A DNA stretch of 64,000 nt. Origin: Apostichopus japonicus (Eukaryota > Echinodermata > Holothuroidea > Aspidochirotida > Stichopodidae). The notes under the pieces are model-generated. The model searched no databases, had not been told where the DNA came from, and saw only the letters and a list, made by a program, of their open reading frames with translations. Shown here one piece after another: positions 43,901-58,081 of the stretch. The translations under genes were made by a program, and so were the position numbers. Numbering within the stretch: the stretch's first letter is position 1; every line of letters starts with the position of its first letter. The stretch covers positions 14,813,917 to 14,877,916 of the forward strand of contig NC_092571.1 in assembly GCF_037975245.1 (NCBI RefSeq). Reading direction: 5' to 3'.

Positions 43901-46900
43901 ATTCAACAGTCCTGTCGTTTCGATGTTTCCAAAGAAAAATATAGAAGCCACCCTGAATGTCTATATATCTGTTTTGCTTACTCTTTGAGTCAACTGTCTT
44001 TCTTATGATCCGTTTTTTTTCCCCTTCAAACTCGTAGGGTAGAGGTGGAGTGAGCCAAGCACAACCCAACCAAACATAAATTGACAGCAATACCAAAAGG
44101 ATCTTGGTCAGAATTCGAATTCTTGATTCCTAACTGATGCCTTTATATCAGCCAGAGATTTTACTCTTAGTTTTCTAGTGGAAGAGGGCAAGGGGGGAGG
44201 TTTGTTACATACATAACAGCCCCCCCCCCCTCCACTAAGTTTATTTGGGATTTCTTATGTACGCAGAGAAATAAAATCGGGCAAATGAAACGTAAAAAGT
44301 GCACCATTACCTGTGTTTTCTGCTTCTCTGTAAAAGAGGAGGATCAAAAAATATGGTGTGAAAATATGATGATGTAAACCATTTTTGAAATTCATTGGTT
44401 AAATGTGGATATTATTCTGAGCGAGGCAGACGGAATGGGTAGTGGTTCAGTATGCTTAAACCAGGGAGTTCAATAACAACTCTCTGCTTAAACTTGCTAC
44501 TCGTTTTAGCGGCAAAATCTAAACGGTCACATGATAATGACAAATTGTGTTCTGTCCGTAAATAATGCTCCGACACATTTTGATCTTCGTCAAAGTACTG
44601 AGAAGCGATTCACAATTCTTTAGACAGAAAGATTAGAATTGGAATCGCGCAGTAATCTATTGTTGACACTGACGGAAAAAGTAGATTTTATCTCCCCTCG
44701 AAGGGGAAACGGGAGAAAATGGAACTTAAAACAAGCGAACACACGTAGCTTTTATCGCCGAAAATCAGGACCTAGGGGCGTAGCTGTAAACCAAACTATA
44801 TAACGTAACTGTCAATCATATACAGGTTAAGTGGCATTAGTTATGACTTTGATTTCTGATACGTAATATTGTCAGTGTTCTTGTTTTGTATTAAGTATCA
44901 AAAACAATACACGTCGATTCATTACCTTAAATGTGGAAAAAAAGTCATATGAAAACATTTTTTTTGGGGGGGGGGGGGGGTTGGGGGTTTCTCTTTTTTA
45001 TGGGAAACATAAAACAGCAAATGTGTAAATTACAAAAGCATCAATTATATTACTAGTTGTGATAGAACAGACTTTCAGTCAGTCCGTCGATTCATTATAC
45101 TTTAAAAAAAAGATAAAATCATATGAAAATATATCCAATTCATTTTTTGGGTGGTAAGGGGGCTGATTTTTTTTTTATAATAGCAAATGTGTAAATAACA
45201 AAGGAAAAAAATAATATTACGAGTTATGAATGAAGACACTTTTAGTGATTCCGTAGCCTATGGGTACCCCGGCGTATTCTAGCATAGTAACCTAGTACTT
45301 GTTCTAGCGAATTTGTACTCTAATCCGTACTCGAATGTTTTGAATAGTCAACTGTTGTTTAGGAATGGGTAAAAACTAATATAGGCTATTCGTGGTTAGA
45401 GCATTGTACTCGTACTCACACCACTAGGGTAATTTCTAATTGTACTCCGGTGTTCATGATACTGTACTAGTAGTCTGGGATAGACCTATACTAACGATGA
45501 TCGGATCTGAAATTATTACCTTATAGGCATCAAAAGCTAGGTTGGCCCCCAGGGACAATTATGACAATAGGCTCGATTTTGCTTTTTGTTTATAGGCCTA
45601 TCCCATATTTCGCCCCCCCCCCTACATGTTTTCCACCGGGTCTCATAAAAATTTCCCGGGGCTGTAACACCGAGAAAATTGTCGAACTTTTGAACGCGAT
45701 CATTCCACAAAAGATAGATTCCACAAAACTAAAATTCATCTGGACAGAACCAAAACCTCGCCGTTTATCTCACCTATCGATTTTTCAATAACTTTCTATA
45801 CACCACTGCAGACTCATGATCACGGTGTTCACAACCCCCACCACTCCCCCACCCACCTCACCCCACCCCAACCCTTTCCTTTTCCTCATAGGTCGATTTC
45901 TACGTTGCCATCTTTGTATTATTACAACTTTCCGTTTTATAGGAACTATGATAACCTCTTCTTTTCTTTCGTGCCTTAAAAACAAAGAAAATTATAACAG
46001 TTTATTAACTGTAGAGTTTTTTGTTTCCAAGGGGAAGAAAGAATAATATGTTACCGCGCATGCTCAGTTACAACCATCTATTCATTTTATGTATAGTAAC
46101 CAATTCGTAAAACCTATTTTCTTCCACTTGTTGAATCTTTCCTTGATAAAAGATCTCTGCAATTCTAGGTATTTACTACTTGCTTTTTCTTTTCATTTTT
46201 GTAATGTAATGAATTGAAATGTACCGCATTTTGCGGTAAATTTATGCACAATGTGCTCAGCATGCATGTGATAATTTTACTAGTGATAGTAATCACGAAC
46301 GTCCACACGGAGAGTATCAACAACCTCAAAATAGGTCGCTGCATAGTATACGCTTGAAATCTTATTCCTTTACTTTATCTAAAATTCTCTAAAACAAAAC
46401 ATAAAGTCAAAACAAGAAGAAGATAAAAAGGAGAGGGGGGGGGGGAGTGTGCATGGCCAAAACTGATCCCCCCGGGGTGTAACAAAAGCTGCAGGTGTGC
46501 ATGAATAAAGTACATAGTTAATATCTGGAACAAGATCACATGGAAGATACAGACGTTGTTTTGACCCTATTATATCTTTATTATCTGAAATTTGATATAC
46601 GAATTGAACTCATTTACGCAAATTTATTTTCCACCCTATACTTATGTATTGTTGCAGGCCCCGTTCAGTGTTTTTCATTCTATATGCGAGGTAGCATACT
46701 AGATATATTCATTTGACTTACACTACTAAATCGTCGAAGTAATGTAGTCTCATACGTTTTTATAAAAGTTCTCACTAGCTAAACGGTATACCCATCACTG
46801 GATAACTGAGACATTGGCCATTCACGGCTTATCATAACTATGTTAAGTTGAAGCGATGAGGGCCTTAACTTTTCGTCACTTGTAAAACGAAAACCTTTTA

Positions 46901-48223
46901 ACTCAGTAGTAACTCATTTTCTAACGCTTTTCTTCGAGGGCTTATAGTGGTCTCAAATTGCCCCAATTTACCCAATTTTCACACCACATATAATCCGATA
47001 TGGTACTTTGACAGCCATGCCACACACACTCAAAGAAAAACCCAAATCCTTTTTGATAAAGTATCGACAAATATATTCTCACAAATTCACTTCGCGTCCA
47101 TATAATCCAACCTATAGATGGACCACATACCCCATACAAACACTGTACAGCTGTTTATTTTTGCTAAACGTACAGGTGTTGAAATATACTATACTTGCAG
47201 GACATTCCACAGAAGTTTTCTTTTTCTTTGCCATTCCAAATTCCTTAGATTGATTAAAACTTGTATTGTTTCGGTCCATTCTTTGTGACGAAAGTTGACT
47301 CATTCATAGATTTAGGAGTAAATAACTTGAAGTTAAAAAGAATGAGTCCAGCAATGCTATTGATTACTTGACTGGAGTTAACAGCGAGAATTCTCTACAT
47401 TGAGTTAACTATACTTCGCTTGACTTATTCAAAGCTCCCATGTGCAAGTCACAATACTATAAAGGCCTACCGTATACACTATATTTATGTATGTACATGG
47501 TCAGAATATTGCTACACTGCCATGGCTGAAAAGGATTCTTATTTTTTTATTTACATCAAGACCCATCTAAAGAGGCCCTAGAAATTCATTTGAGCTGTTT
47601 GGACAACTTGAATCCGTGACTTTACAAAGATGTTTGTACTGTTTAGAATTTTAGGCACTTGTGGTAAGTTTGAAAGTCCATTTCTTCCAAATCTAGTCAG
47701 ATATGCATATAAACTATGTACTAAGTGTTTTTAATTTATTTTTCCGAGTTATTTATCACTAATTTTAAGGGGACAAAAATCTCTGGATAATACATTTTAT
47801 GAGTCACCCATGGATTTATCCTTTCCGCTGATTAATTTATCAAATACGTACATAAGGAATCGTTAACTTGTCGCCAAGATATAAATATCTTACCGCAAAA
47901 AGCACGGTCAACAGCAATTGTTACAAACAGTCGCACGGAATCGTGTTCAAAACATAGAGACGAATCCATAAATTGATTGCATTGTTGGATATGAGCAAAT
48001 TAAAAAATAATACTAATAATTAATTATGCATGTGAATTATTAAACTTCTTGTGTAGGCTGGTTTCATGTTTGCAATTTCCTGCCATTTTTTTAATTATTT
48101 CCTATACTCTTCCAGGAAGTTTCCCAATTTGATGATCATTTTGACGAGTAACTTTATCTACCATTTTTCCACGCGATCGATTGGTTAACATTTTGTTGCC
48201 ATTTTTCATAAACTTAGAACTCC
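43901..48223 (+). other. Intergenic: no gene recognised
   Basis: AT-rich DNA with homopolymers (C run 44220-44230, G run 44966-44980, G run 46435-46445). Open frames here are short, lack splice or family support and are not reported as genes. Confidence 0.4.
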
Positions 48224-48425
48224 TCATTTTGATTTGACTTGATTTGATTTGAATTGAGATGGACTGAATTGGATTGAATTGAATTGATTTGATTTGATTT
48301 GATCCGTTCTGGATTGGATTGGATTGGATCGGATCGGGTCGGATCGGGTCGGGTCGGCCGGGGTTAGGTTGGCCGGGGTTGGGTTGGCCGGTGTTGAGTT
48401 GAAGTTGAGTTGAGTTGAATTTGAT
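48224..48425. repeat. Degenerate pentanucleotide array
   Basis: ~200 bp of 5-bp units that change gradually from GATTT/GAATT through GGATT, GGATC and GGGTC to GGCCGGGGTT and GTTGA. It creates a repetitive minus-strand frame (TPANPTPADPTRSDP-type) with no gene-like features. Confidence 0.85.
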
Positions 48426-51400
48426 TTTAAATTTATTTCATCTTTGTGTTTTATCACAACGTTCATACACAGATGGAATTTAGTATTTATCAAATAAAAT
48501 GTGAAGATGTATACATCATCATTATGAAAGGAAGTGATCTATACAATCTTCGTAGGAATATTTTGCCTTGTCAAATTTTCTTTTTAAGGAAAGTCACCCA
48601 TAATATAAAGCCTAAAGGCACGAAACTCAAATCAACCCTAATCCCCTAGCTTATATCGACATACTGTGACCGTATGATCATGGCGATGTTACGTCAAATA
48701 TTTATATCGCGTCCCTTGGAGAGGAACTAGATTATAAACTATACATGAGCAATTAGCCGGTCAAGTATTTGTTGCCGGGGTTTTGTCTGTCTCTGGACTC
48801 CGTGTTCAGTGTATTGGATACAGTGATATCCAAAGAAATTAACGCAATAACTTCAACTGTTTTAAGTAAATGGATTTACAGTTTTTAGTAATAGAAACAA
48901 AACCATAAAATCCTCAAAAATGTAGGCAAACAATTTCCCTGATTCAAAGTTTATCCTTTGAAGAATGAAGAGAGGTTTTTTTATATACTTATTTATCAGT
49001 CTTAGCTCCTTCAGATACCCCCCCCCCACCCCCCTGAAAAAAATACGTTCACTTTCTCTACTTTTTTGTTGTTGCTATCTCGTCCTGTTACGTCACTAAA
49101 CGTATTGTTTACGTTATCCGTTTATTGTATTTCAGTTTGTATATAATTTATAGCATCTTAGTTTCAATTCTGTCTGTGTAGTACTTCATTTATCATATTA
49201 GAAGTTGAGCTGATTTACAATATCACAAGAAATTAACGAAACTCAAATCACTATCGTCTAACGTAAACTGCTTTTATAAATATATATATGTGTGTGTGTG
49301 GTTATCAAGAGCTTATTATATTTACAAGATAACCAACATATATATATATTACTGCCATGTAACAAGAGTTTATAGAATTTACCTTTACCTATACGAAGCA
49401 TCATATTCCTCCAAATGTAACTTAAAACCTGTACTGATGTGAGAAACAGCTTGGTATGTGTCTCATGTATCGCTCCGAGAGAATAAGAAAACGATGGTAG
49501 CCAATTCCGGCGGTGTAAGGTACAATATGACAATTACCAAAAAGTGCAATCTATTCATTAGTTATTGTAATTTACTAATATTCAACACCTTTGGGAAAAC
49601 AGCTTCGGTATAAACAGATGTATAGATTACGTTTTTGTTTTTATCATGAGAAAGATATGAAAAGTGTTCGTGCGGTTGGATGCATGAGTGCGAAAAGCTT
49701 GCAAGGTTTTCAGGATAATTGCATAAGATCATTCCGCACATAGTTCCCTTGTAAACGTACTTTTAGCGGTAATGTTTGAGAGGTCAGAGTTTAAAGAGGC
49801 TGCGCATAGTGCAGAATCAATCTGGATTGGGGGAATTTGGCAATCGGTAAATCTTCTCTCAATGCAGCTGTGGTCTGAATTTGATTTAATTGGATCTTCC
49901 TGATTGCATTTTCAGCCATGTCTTTAGGGGTCAGGGATCAACAGCACCGGGGCCCGGGTCAATGAGGGTGCCACGAAAAATGGAAGGGCCCGAGGAAACG
50001 TTGGATAAAGAAAATTGTGTTTCTATTTTCATAATATACTCCAGGAAAATTGAAGCGTGCAAAGAGCGACTGTCATAATTGTCCTCTGGGTCAACTATAT
50101 ATATATCTTAGAGATTCACTGAATTATAGGATACATTAATGTTGTGTGAACTTACATTTTCCATATCTCTTCCCAAATCCCATGAACCCCCCCCCCCACC
50201 ACCTCCCCTCTCCTACTCCACATAAAATACTGTATTTAACAGCTTTCATTGGTCATGAAAGTGTTGACGGGAAATTATGTCATTCTGGGGCATAGAGTCA
50301 ATAGTAAGTTTTACATTCAAGGCGGTGTTAACAACTACTTTGTTGGTGCTGTTGAAAGTGTTGTGGGGTAGCGGGGGGTTGTACACCCCTGGATCGACGC
50401 CTGATGATACCCAAAAGGTAACATTCTTTCCACCTGATTTACCCTTTACACCATGAAATGGGGGGAAATATGAAACATAGCCTAATTTGTCACCAATATA
50501 AAATTCATTCAAGTATGGTACAAACGAATAGAATGTAAAAACAAAGATGGGCAGACAATTTAAATCAAAACCATAATGTAACTTGCAATAAAACAAGAGC
50601 TATCGTTAGGATTTCCTCCATGATAGAGCAACACATGAAGTGGCAAAGATTATATTATAGGATACAATTGCCACCAACCAGCAACACCCTCCCCCACCCC
50701 GCCCGCCCTTACACCTTTACCTCTGGCAGAGGCTGTTTACGCTACGGCATAGTAACTTCACGTAGAAGATGCATATAATTCGTGATCAAATGTGTTACCA
50801 GAATGTAGTTTGAGTCACGTAAACATGTTGAAAATGTACAGTATTTTTTATTTAGTATATATGACGCAATCAATCAACTTACTTCAAACAAAAGATGTTC
50901 CCTTCTTAAAAAAAACCACCAAACACACCGATAATTTTCTTTCTCTTGTTGACAACTTGTAAACATTTTCAGACAAATAAATGAAAGAGGAATAATAATA
51001 CATGGAGAGAATCCTAATGATGACTTTCAAAACGTTTCTCGTCAAATTATGTTTTTTTTTAATGATATTTCATCACTTCTCGTGCGTAGTTAATGAGCTC
51101 TGCTTCGTTCGGTTTTACAATCTGACTCACTCGACCAGAATTGTATAGCAGATGTGATCGAAAAATATATTACAATAATTTTGTTTTTTAACAATAATTT
51201 AATAATTTTTTTTTTTAAATAATGATATTTTTAGTAAAAAGATTTTTTTCTAAAACAAAATTTAGGCTACCTAAATCAGTCACTTTATCTTAATTTTGTA
51301 ATAATTATAAAACATGACTGTCGTTATACTATACAAACCAGTTTGACATAATTCATCAAACTACGAGATTGAGATAAAGACTAGGACTCAGAGACGAAAA

Positions 51401-53040
51401 GACGTGAAAGATAATTAGTAATCATGCGTGTGACCAAACACAAGAAAACTTGTTAATAAAACGACATGAAATACTGGTGTAACTTTTTATGCAAAGAAAA
51501 AAAAAACAAGCGATAATGAGATATGTAGCGATCGACTTGTTTGTAAATGAACAATTTGTTTATCCTTGCGTATGATAGTGACATTTATGTAAACTTCATA
51601 TCATATCCGATTTAATATTAGTGAAGATTCTTCGAAAGTTTACGATTTCACGCTTTTCTTCGACATGTGTAAATATTTGGCAGTTCATGAGTTAAAACAG
51701 ATATTGTGAATTTGTTTATGAGTGTAGCATGCATCATGATAACTAATGTTTATGCGGTACCTTGATCATTAAAGCTGAACTTTACCCCCCTCCCCCACCA
51801 CCACCCTTCCCGTTTCGGTTCATGGTCAAAACGATATTTATCGTATGAGCTTGTGTATATCAACCATTCAAGTATATATTATCATATAATTATGTGTTAT
51901 GTTACGAAGAAACTATAGGCCTATATATTTATACCCGGAAACGCAAGCTTGCAGTGTTTCAATAAGCCACTGGTTATTTTCATGGTAAATGTCGATAGGT
52001 GTATATGACCTTCTTTTCCAGAAGGCGCATCAATAGACGGTTCTGGAGGTTAACTGAACGCTGCCCCCCCCCCTCCTCCCCATTGTTCAAGTTCCCCTCT
52101 CCCCTCCTTCCCGAGTTGGTCTCGAAATTTTTAGCCAACAGATCACAACTACCAATCATATTATTCCATGAATTATTGAATGCGCACGAACATGCCTATG
52201 TCTTTAATCTATTTTGTTTCATTAACAACTTTGTTGTAGTTTTTAGAATGAACTGCCCCGGTTAATATACATGATCTCTCAGTTTGTGCCTGTTCTATCT
52301 ATGTGATTATTACATTTATGATATGGATTGCAGTGAAGTGCAGTTTAGATGAAGTAAGGGTAAACTGCACAGCTCTCCTCACAGGGGCCGGTGTTACCCT
52401 AGCTAAGCGACTACATCTCTCTCATATTGGGTATCAGGTCCGAAGTCCTTTTTATATGTCACACTTTATAAAAAAAAAATGTAACCTTAGTCATAAGCAA
52501 AGATTTGTATTGTTATGGGAGGGAGGATCCCTCCCCTCCCCTGCCCCCCCCCTCACCCACCCAAACCGTCCACATTGGATGTCGGCTTCAATAGACTCCA
52601 GTGTCAAATCGTCTACTTTGTAACACCCTCGAACTTTTCCTGTTATGAATAGCCTGTATGACAGTTAAATATGTGTTGGATTTTCTGTTCCTTACTGTAA
52701 CAAGCAAAACATTCAATGTGTGAATTATCACTTGATGTTGGTGTCGTTGTTGATGTATAGTTGTGTGTATGTTTTTATTCATTTTTTCGTCTATGCTTGG
52801 TAGCATACATTTGTACTCTAACTAATAAAGCAGTTTCGCCGAAACAATTTGTGAATTTTGACAGAATGACGTTGCTGTCATCTTAGTATGTACGTCAACC
52901 AATTTGGCTTTATGTGTTATAAAACAGGCCTATATACATCCACGGCATTTAACCTAAAATAACATAATAACCGTCGTCATGCACACCATCTGAGATCGGT
53001 CGGTCGGTTCTAAAAATGTCAGACGGGCTTAAACGCAATA
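48426..53040 (+). other. Intergenic: no gene recognised
   Basis: AT-rich, with several C-rich tracts (49019-49041, 50187-50212, 50688-50709, 51785-51810, 52064-52080, 52529-52562). No RNA gene or repeat family assigned. Confidence 0.4.
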
Positions 53041-53128
53041 TCATCACTTTAAAGGGTAAATGTTAGGCAGACGTTTGGTCTTGATCATCACTTTAAAGGG
53101 TAAATGTTAGGGAAGACGTTTGGTCTTG
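53041..53128 (+). repeat. 45-bp direct duplication
   Basis: 'atcatcactttaaagggtaa' plus 'atgttagg..agacgtttggtctt' occurs twice in tandem with small changes. Confidence 0.85.
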
Positions 53129-55270
53129 GTGCGTCGTAGTCTAAGAAAGATATAATAACAGACGAAAATTGGTGCTAGAAATGTTTCCCATATACTGAGC
53201 TATACCAGTTTGAAGGTATTTTCAAAATACGCCAAATCTCTGGAAGGCTCCTTTAAGGTTAAACCGATGATGACGTTAGCTACTCGCGTCAGTGAATGGG
53301 AGTAAACGTTTAGTTTATGCCATATATGATTTATAACTCAACAAAAGCATGTTATTTTATAACTGCATATGAATAATAGAACATCATTGGAGTTGATGTA
53401 TCATATGATACATTTCCTTGACAAGTCTTAAGTTTTCCATCTTGCGTTTTTGTGTTGTATCTGAGGAACTAACCTAGGTTAATGGCATGTGAGTTAAACT
53501 AAGTAGTCCAATCACTTTCATTGATGAAGGCCGGATAATTAAATAGTCAATTCTCACAAATTTAAATGTGGTATAGAAATAAACCCTGGACTGATACATA
53601 TTGATGAATTCGAATGGTCCGACAACATAGCCTATATTTAATTCTGTGCCTAAAGCCACCCTTTAAGACTTGTTCCGACAGTATTAACTACAAGCGCCAG
53701 TGGACATAATGTATAAAGGTCAGACGAAGTTAAAAACAAAAAAGGCGCCTTCTAAAGAAAGAAAACGTCAGTTGAAGATGCATTTATGGTATCGTACCCT
53801 TTGCCTGTTTCTTTCAATCCGGTGAAAGCAACATTACGATGACAAAAAAAGAAAAAACAGAACACTTTATAAATGGGTTTCCAGTTAACAAACCACCAAG
53901 GGCCCACTGAAAAGTTTATTTTAGGGAATGTCAAACGTCTTGTTGGATCCTTTATGATACTTTCAAGTTACAATTAAAAAGAATGGAACCGATTTAATAG
54001 TCGAAAGAGAGAGAGAGAGAGAGAAACTAATTAAAGAAAAACGTCAAAGTTCGTCCAATGAGGAGATTCTTCGTTTCCGTAGAGTATGTAATGAGACCAA
54101 AGCGAAGTAAGTTATCCACAGGGAATGACAATGTTTGCGACATTAGGAAAGTTGAACCATTAAGAGACTTAGACTAAATGATAAAAAGCAAAAACAAACA
54201 AAACAGATCAGAGTGAACGATTTTCTATGTAGGGAAAGTCGTCAATCATGTAAAATAATGTGAAAATATCAAATTATCAATAGAAACGAAAACTTGCATT
54301 ATAAATAGAGTAAGAAAGTGCACATGCGGTTAGCAAACGTTTTTTGTTTGTTTATATATATATATAGGATGTAATAATAATTTTTAATCCCATATGTACG
54401 TATGTACATATGTTTTTTCTGTTCGTGAGAATTGACGTGAGAACTATAAATATAACGCAAGTTAATGACCAGCATATATAATGGAATCAAGTGGTGACAT
54501 CCGTATTTCTATGTTTATAGACCTATCATATAAAGTCTCATTAGAAGTTATTGTCCTTCAGACCATTTGACACAAACCAGCCAGCCATTGCGCGCATTGA
54601 AGCAAATCTATGGATCTGCGTGGTTAACGATCTCATCAACATTAGACTTAATTTTGTCTAAAACACCGAGTTTTGTATATTTACATTAGTAATATAAATC
54701 ATTACTAAGAGAAGAAACAGTAGAGATAATAGAGTTTCCATAGTTCTTTTTCAATATGGTTTCCAGTTGGGGTGGGGAAAAACTGGGGTGGCGGAGGGCG
54801 GAGGGCGAAGCAAGAGTGAAGCCAGGGTTTTGAAAGGAGGGGTGGTCGTTGCCATGGAGTCATTGGAGACGATTCCCATATTGGGTGATATGGGGTCCTG
54901 CCCCTCCCTTTTAAATATTCAAATTTTAGACGTGAAATGCGGGTGCATTCGGAGGCATATAAATTACAACTTTTAAATGTTTTCGTGGGGTTAAAAGGGG
55001 GAGGGGTGGTCACCCTCCCATACCCGATTCGAGCATGGTATATGTCAGGTATATGTACCTATATTAAGACTACCCCACCACAAACAGATCATTGGTTCAT
55101 TGTATACGGTATGGCAGCAAAGCTTGCAGACCCTAGGAAAACTTTGAGATTGCATTTTCACCAAACAATTTGAAGCTAAAAGTTTGTTAAAAAAACTGTT
55201 ATATACTTAATTACAATATAACAAATTCGGCCCAGATTTGCATATGCAAATTTGACTATAGTAGTAATGA
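53129..55270 (+). other. Intergenic: no gene recognised
   Basis: Unique-looking sequence with a (GA)n run at 54007-54024. Nothing coding supported. Confidence 0.4.
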
Positions 55271-55274
55271 TGTA

Positions 55275-55445
55275 GCCAGTTGGGACAATTGTCGGATGCT
55301 TATAACACTCTATCCTGTCTGCTCATATCATGCTTCGAAGAACCCGTACTGACAGTATAAACAGTTCCTAACCTTACTTTGATAGAAACAGGATAGTGAT
55401 ACTGCTCAAACTGTAAATACAGGTGCTTTGAATGCGGGACATGAA
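55275..55445. mobile_element. Diverged relative of the foldback MITE at 5074-5279
   Basis: Starts 'agccagttgggacaattg' like the intron 6 element and contains 'atcatgcttcgaagaaccc', 'gtactgacagt', 'acagttcctaacctta' and 'tttgatagaaaca', the same blocks with the interior largely in the inverted arrangement. The right terminus is eroded. Confidence 0.55.
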
Positions 55446-56819
55446 ATTACTGTTTATGAAAACAAAACTGTCTCCAGTGAGTGTAATAATGATCAGCAGC
55501 GAAGCTTATCGGGAGCGCATCTGTTATGAAAATGTAATAAAGGCTTAGTTTAATGCCTCGGTGTTAAGTTTGAATATTCAACGGCAACACTACCGCAGCT
55601 GATCCAGGGAGGGACCCTCTTCTGCCCGAAACTTGAGCTACAAAAACTTCATTTTTTTCAAAACAAGGTAAATATTGGAATATCTGGTAAGCTTTCACAC
55701 GCTGTAATTCCTTGCCAGTTACCAATATTTTCTGATGCACCGCTATAATACGGTATAGTACTTGTGGTGACCACCGATACTTGTCCGGCCCAGTTACCAA
55801 AAAATCTTGGAACCACCACTGCACTAGCATTTTGAAGTTACGGTCATGAATTCGCGTTCATGGAAGCAGTGACCTGCGCATGCTCCGCCCCCCCCCACCC
55901 CCTCCCTCGGTCCAGCGCATATCTTCCATCGTCAGTCGTGGGATTTCTTATACATTAAATTGGGGAAGAATTAGACCTCAGGGGTGGGGGTGGGGTAGGG
56001 TGGGATTGGAGGAGCACCCCCACATCCACACACCCACGTAGTTATGAAAACCTTCATATGCATCTATACTCCTGCCTAAATCAATCGGGGAAGCTATTTT
56101 GGTAATCCCCACTTTGAAAAGCTTGTGCCCGCGATACTGTGTATAGAAGACCTCTATACGTTACATTATATATAGAAGCGGCTGTTTTGTATAGCCTTCA
56201 ATGTCTTCCATATAAAAAACAGAGAGCAATTCGATTGGTTAAACAAACTATTTACACCAGATCTTCTAGTCTGAGATTTCAATCTGCTTAAAACGAAACT
56301 GTTTATGGAATGTTATGTGAGTTATCTGTGTCTTAAATTGGAAGTTTCGAAATACATGTCAGTCTATACCTTAATCAGATTGTTCATGCGCTTTTGGCAA
56401 ATTTTAAAATATTAAGAGATTCAACTATATGTCAAGAAGACAGAGAGAGAGATAGACAGAGAGAGAGATAGAGAGAGGCGAATACGGATTTTACTAGAGA
56501 AGTCTCAGGTTTAAGTAACAAATGTCTTTAAGAGTCGATAGTTTTAAAAGAGGTCTTAAAATGATGACCTCGCTATATAGGTTCACCGTTTGTCAGCTTC
56601 AGAATGAATCGATATCAAAACGTGTCCCTTCTGGCGTTCAATAGGATTAGGAACTGAGAGGAAGTGTAAGGATACATCAGTTTTTGAACCAAACAGAGAA
56701 TTAAATTAACGTAAAAGTTCCCATGTTGTTTATATGTAGACAGTAATCTACGGAAGCGTAGAAGAGACATCACATTAACGACTTACACACATCGTAATTC
56801 AATATTACTTTAAACTGGT
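55446..56819 (+). other. Intergenic: no gene recognised
   Basis: Includes GA-rich simple sequence 56440-56477 and C/G-rich patches (55887-55905, 55980-56035). Confidence 0.4.
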
Positions 56820-57075
56820 ACCTGGTTTTAGGTTTTAGACGAATACATATAGTTGCACGTACACACGCACGCGTCTTTGCCACTTGAAATAAACCGTGTT
56901 ACATTAAGATTCATGAGGACCCCGTTTATATTTTCATTTTCGAATCCTCGTACCCTAACCAGAACAATACCTATTATAACAATAGAAATCTTCGGAGTAC
57001 CTGTTGATTCTTTCAAATGACAATCTGAGGACTTGGAAATCCTTTGTGAATGCAAAAGAAATACACTCACACAGG
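56820..57075 (-). repeat. Dispersed repeat family C (minus strand)
   Basis: The reverse complement of 56905-56975 reads 'ggtattgttctggttagggt', 'acgaggattcga' and then 'ggggtcctc', matching 61820-61885 on the plus strand. Flanking blocks ('aggacttg', 'gaatc') also pair up. Diverged copies of a non-coding repeat. Confidence 0.55.
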
Positions 57076-57802
57076 AAGAGAGAGACATGGGCTTGGATAG
57101 CAACACTAACCAGTTCTTTAACAAATTTACACCATAGTGTTATTTGCTTCCAAATTCTCAAAATATCAATAGAAACTTCCGCTGTATGGATGACGGGTTT
57201 GCTGACAAAAGTACGACAAAGATCTGAATATGGTTCCTAGAAAATACGGTAGTTCAAAACAAGCCTGTGAAACGTAATACCAAGCAATTTTTAGTAACAC
57301 ATTTTTGTTATAAATCGGCGTTACCTGTTAACGAATTATTTATGAGTAAATGACGTGTCCTTCGATAAGACGTTATCACAGAGACCGCGAGGACTGAACA
57401 CATACACATGGATTCTTAATAGTTAACCTGATAAAGTCAGGAATAAAATAAAAATACTTTTTGGGTTCGTTATCCGAAAGAATGAGTACTCCATAATTGA
57501 AACTTTTTTCTTTTCCCCCACACGTTTCAATTATCTAAATTGTTGTCTTCCTTAGATAGCATATATGCCAGTGATACAATGAATATGGGGGCCTCTATGA
57601 CACTATTACACCCCCCCCCACCACCCCACCCCTTATGTAAAATACTTAAACTATTGATTAAAATGTCATCGAGAGGCTTGTCCAATTTGAGAAACGTGTA
57701 CATTACTACTGCGTAAAATCTTCTTCAATCAATCAATTACTTTTATTTCTCTTTGTTTTCATCCTATTGTGCTTTGGTCTGTTAATTTGATAAATTTCTA
57801 TG
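57076..57802 (+). other. Intergenic: no gene recognised
   Basis: AT-rich DNA with a C-rich stretch at 57611-57631. No feature supported. Confidence 0.4.
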
Positions 57803-58081
57803 CTACATACGTAGAAGAAAAACACAATCGTATCGACAATTCTGACATTTTGTTTTTCGCTTCAATGAGGCCTTCGAAATTATGTTATTAATATGAATAA
57901 GATGTGTTTTGTAATACGAAAAAACTATGTACGAATGCCTTCGACTCCTCAACTTGGCGGTGTCTTCAGTTTCTCGGACGGGCGTGACGGACCGGTTACG
58001 ATTCCGGTTTACCGGTATATAGACCAACCCGCCGCTGTATATGTCGTCATTTTCAGTAACAATCAGTTGTCTAAAGTCCAT
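57803..58081 (-). CDS. Unassigned 92-codon open frame; possible first exon
   Basis: Starts with ATG at 58081 (MDFRQLIVTENDDIYSGGLV, then IPVNRNRNRSVTPVRETEDT). The first ~60 residues have a more balanced composition than the surrounding DNA. A TATATAA box lies ~165 bp upstream on this strand (58242-58253), and donor-like gtaaac and gtacat occur inside. I do not recognise a family. A chance frame is as likely as a gene exon. Confidence 0.2.
   Translation of the reverse strand: MDFRQLIVTENDDIYSGGLVYIPVNRNRNRSVTPVRETEDTAKLRSRRHSYIVFSYYKTHLIHINNIISKASLKRKTKCQNCRYDCVFLLRM

Noticed and set aside
48224-48493. 89-codon minus-strand frame (TPANPTPADPTRSDP)
   Set aside because: Translation of a pentanucleotide array.
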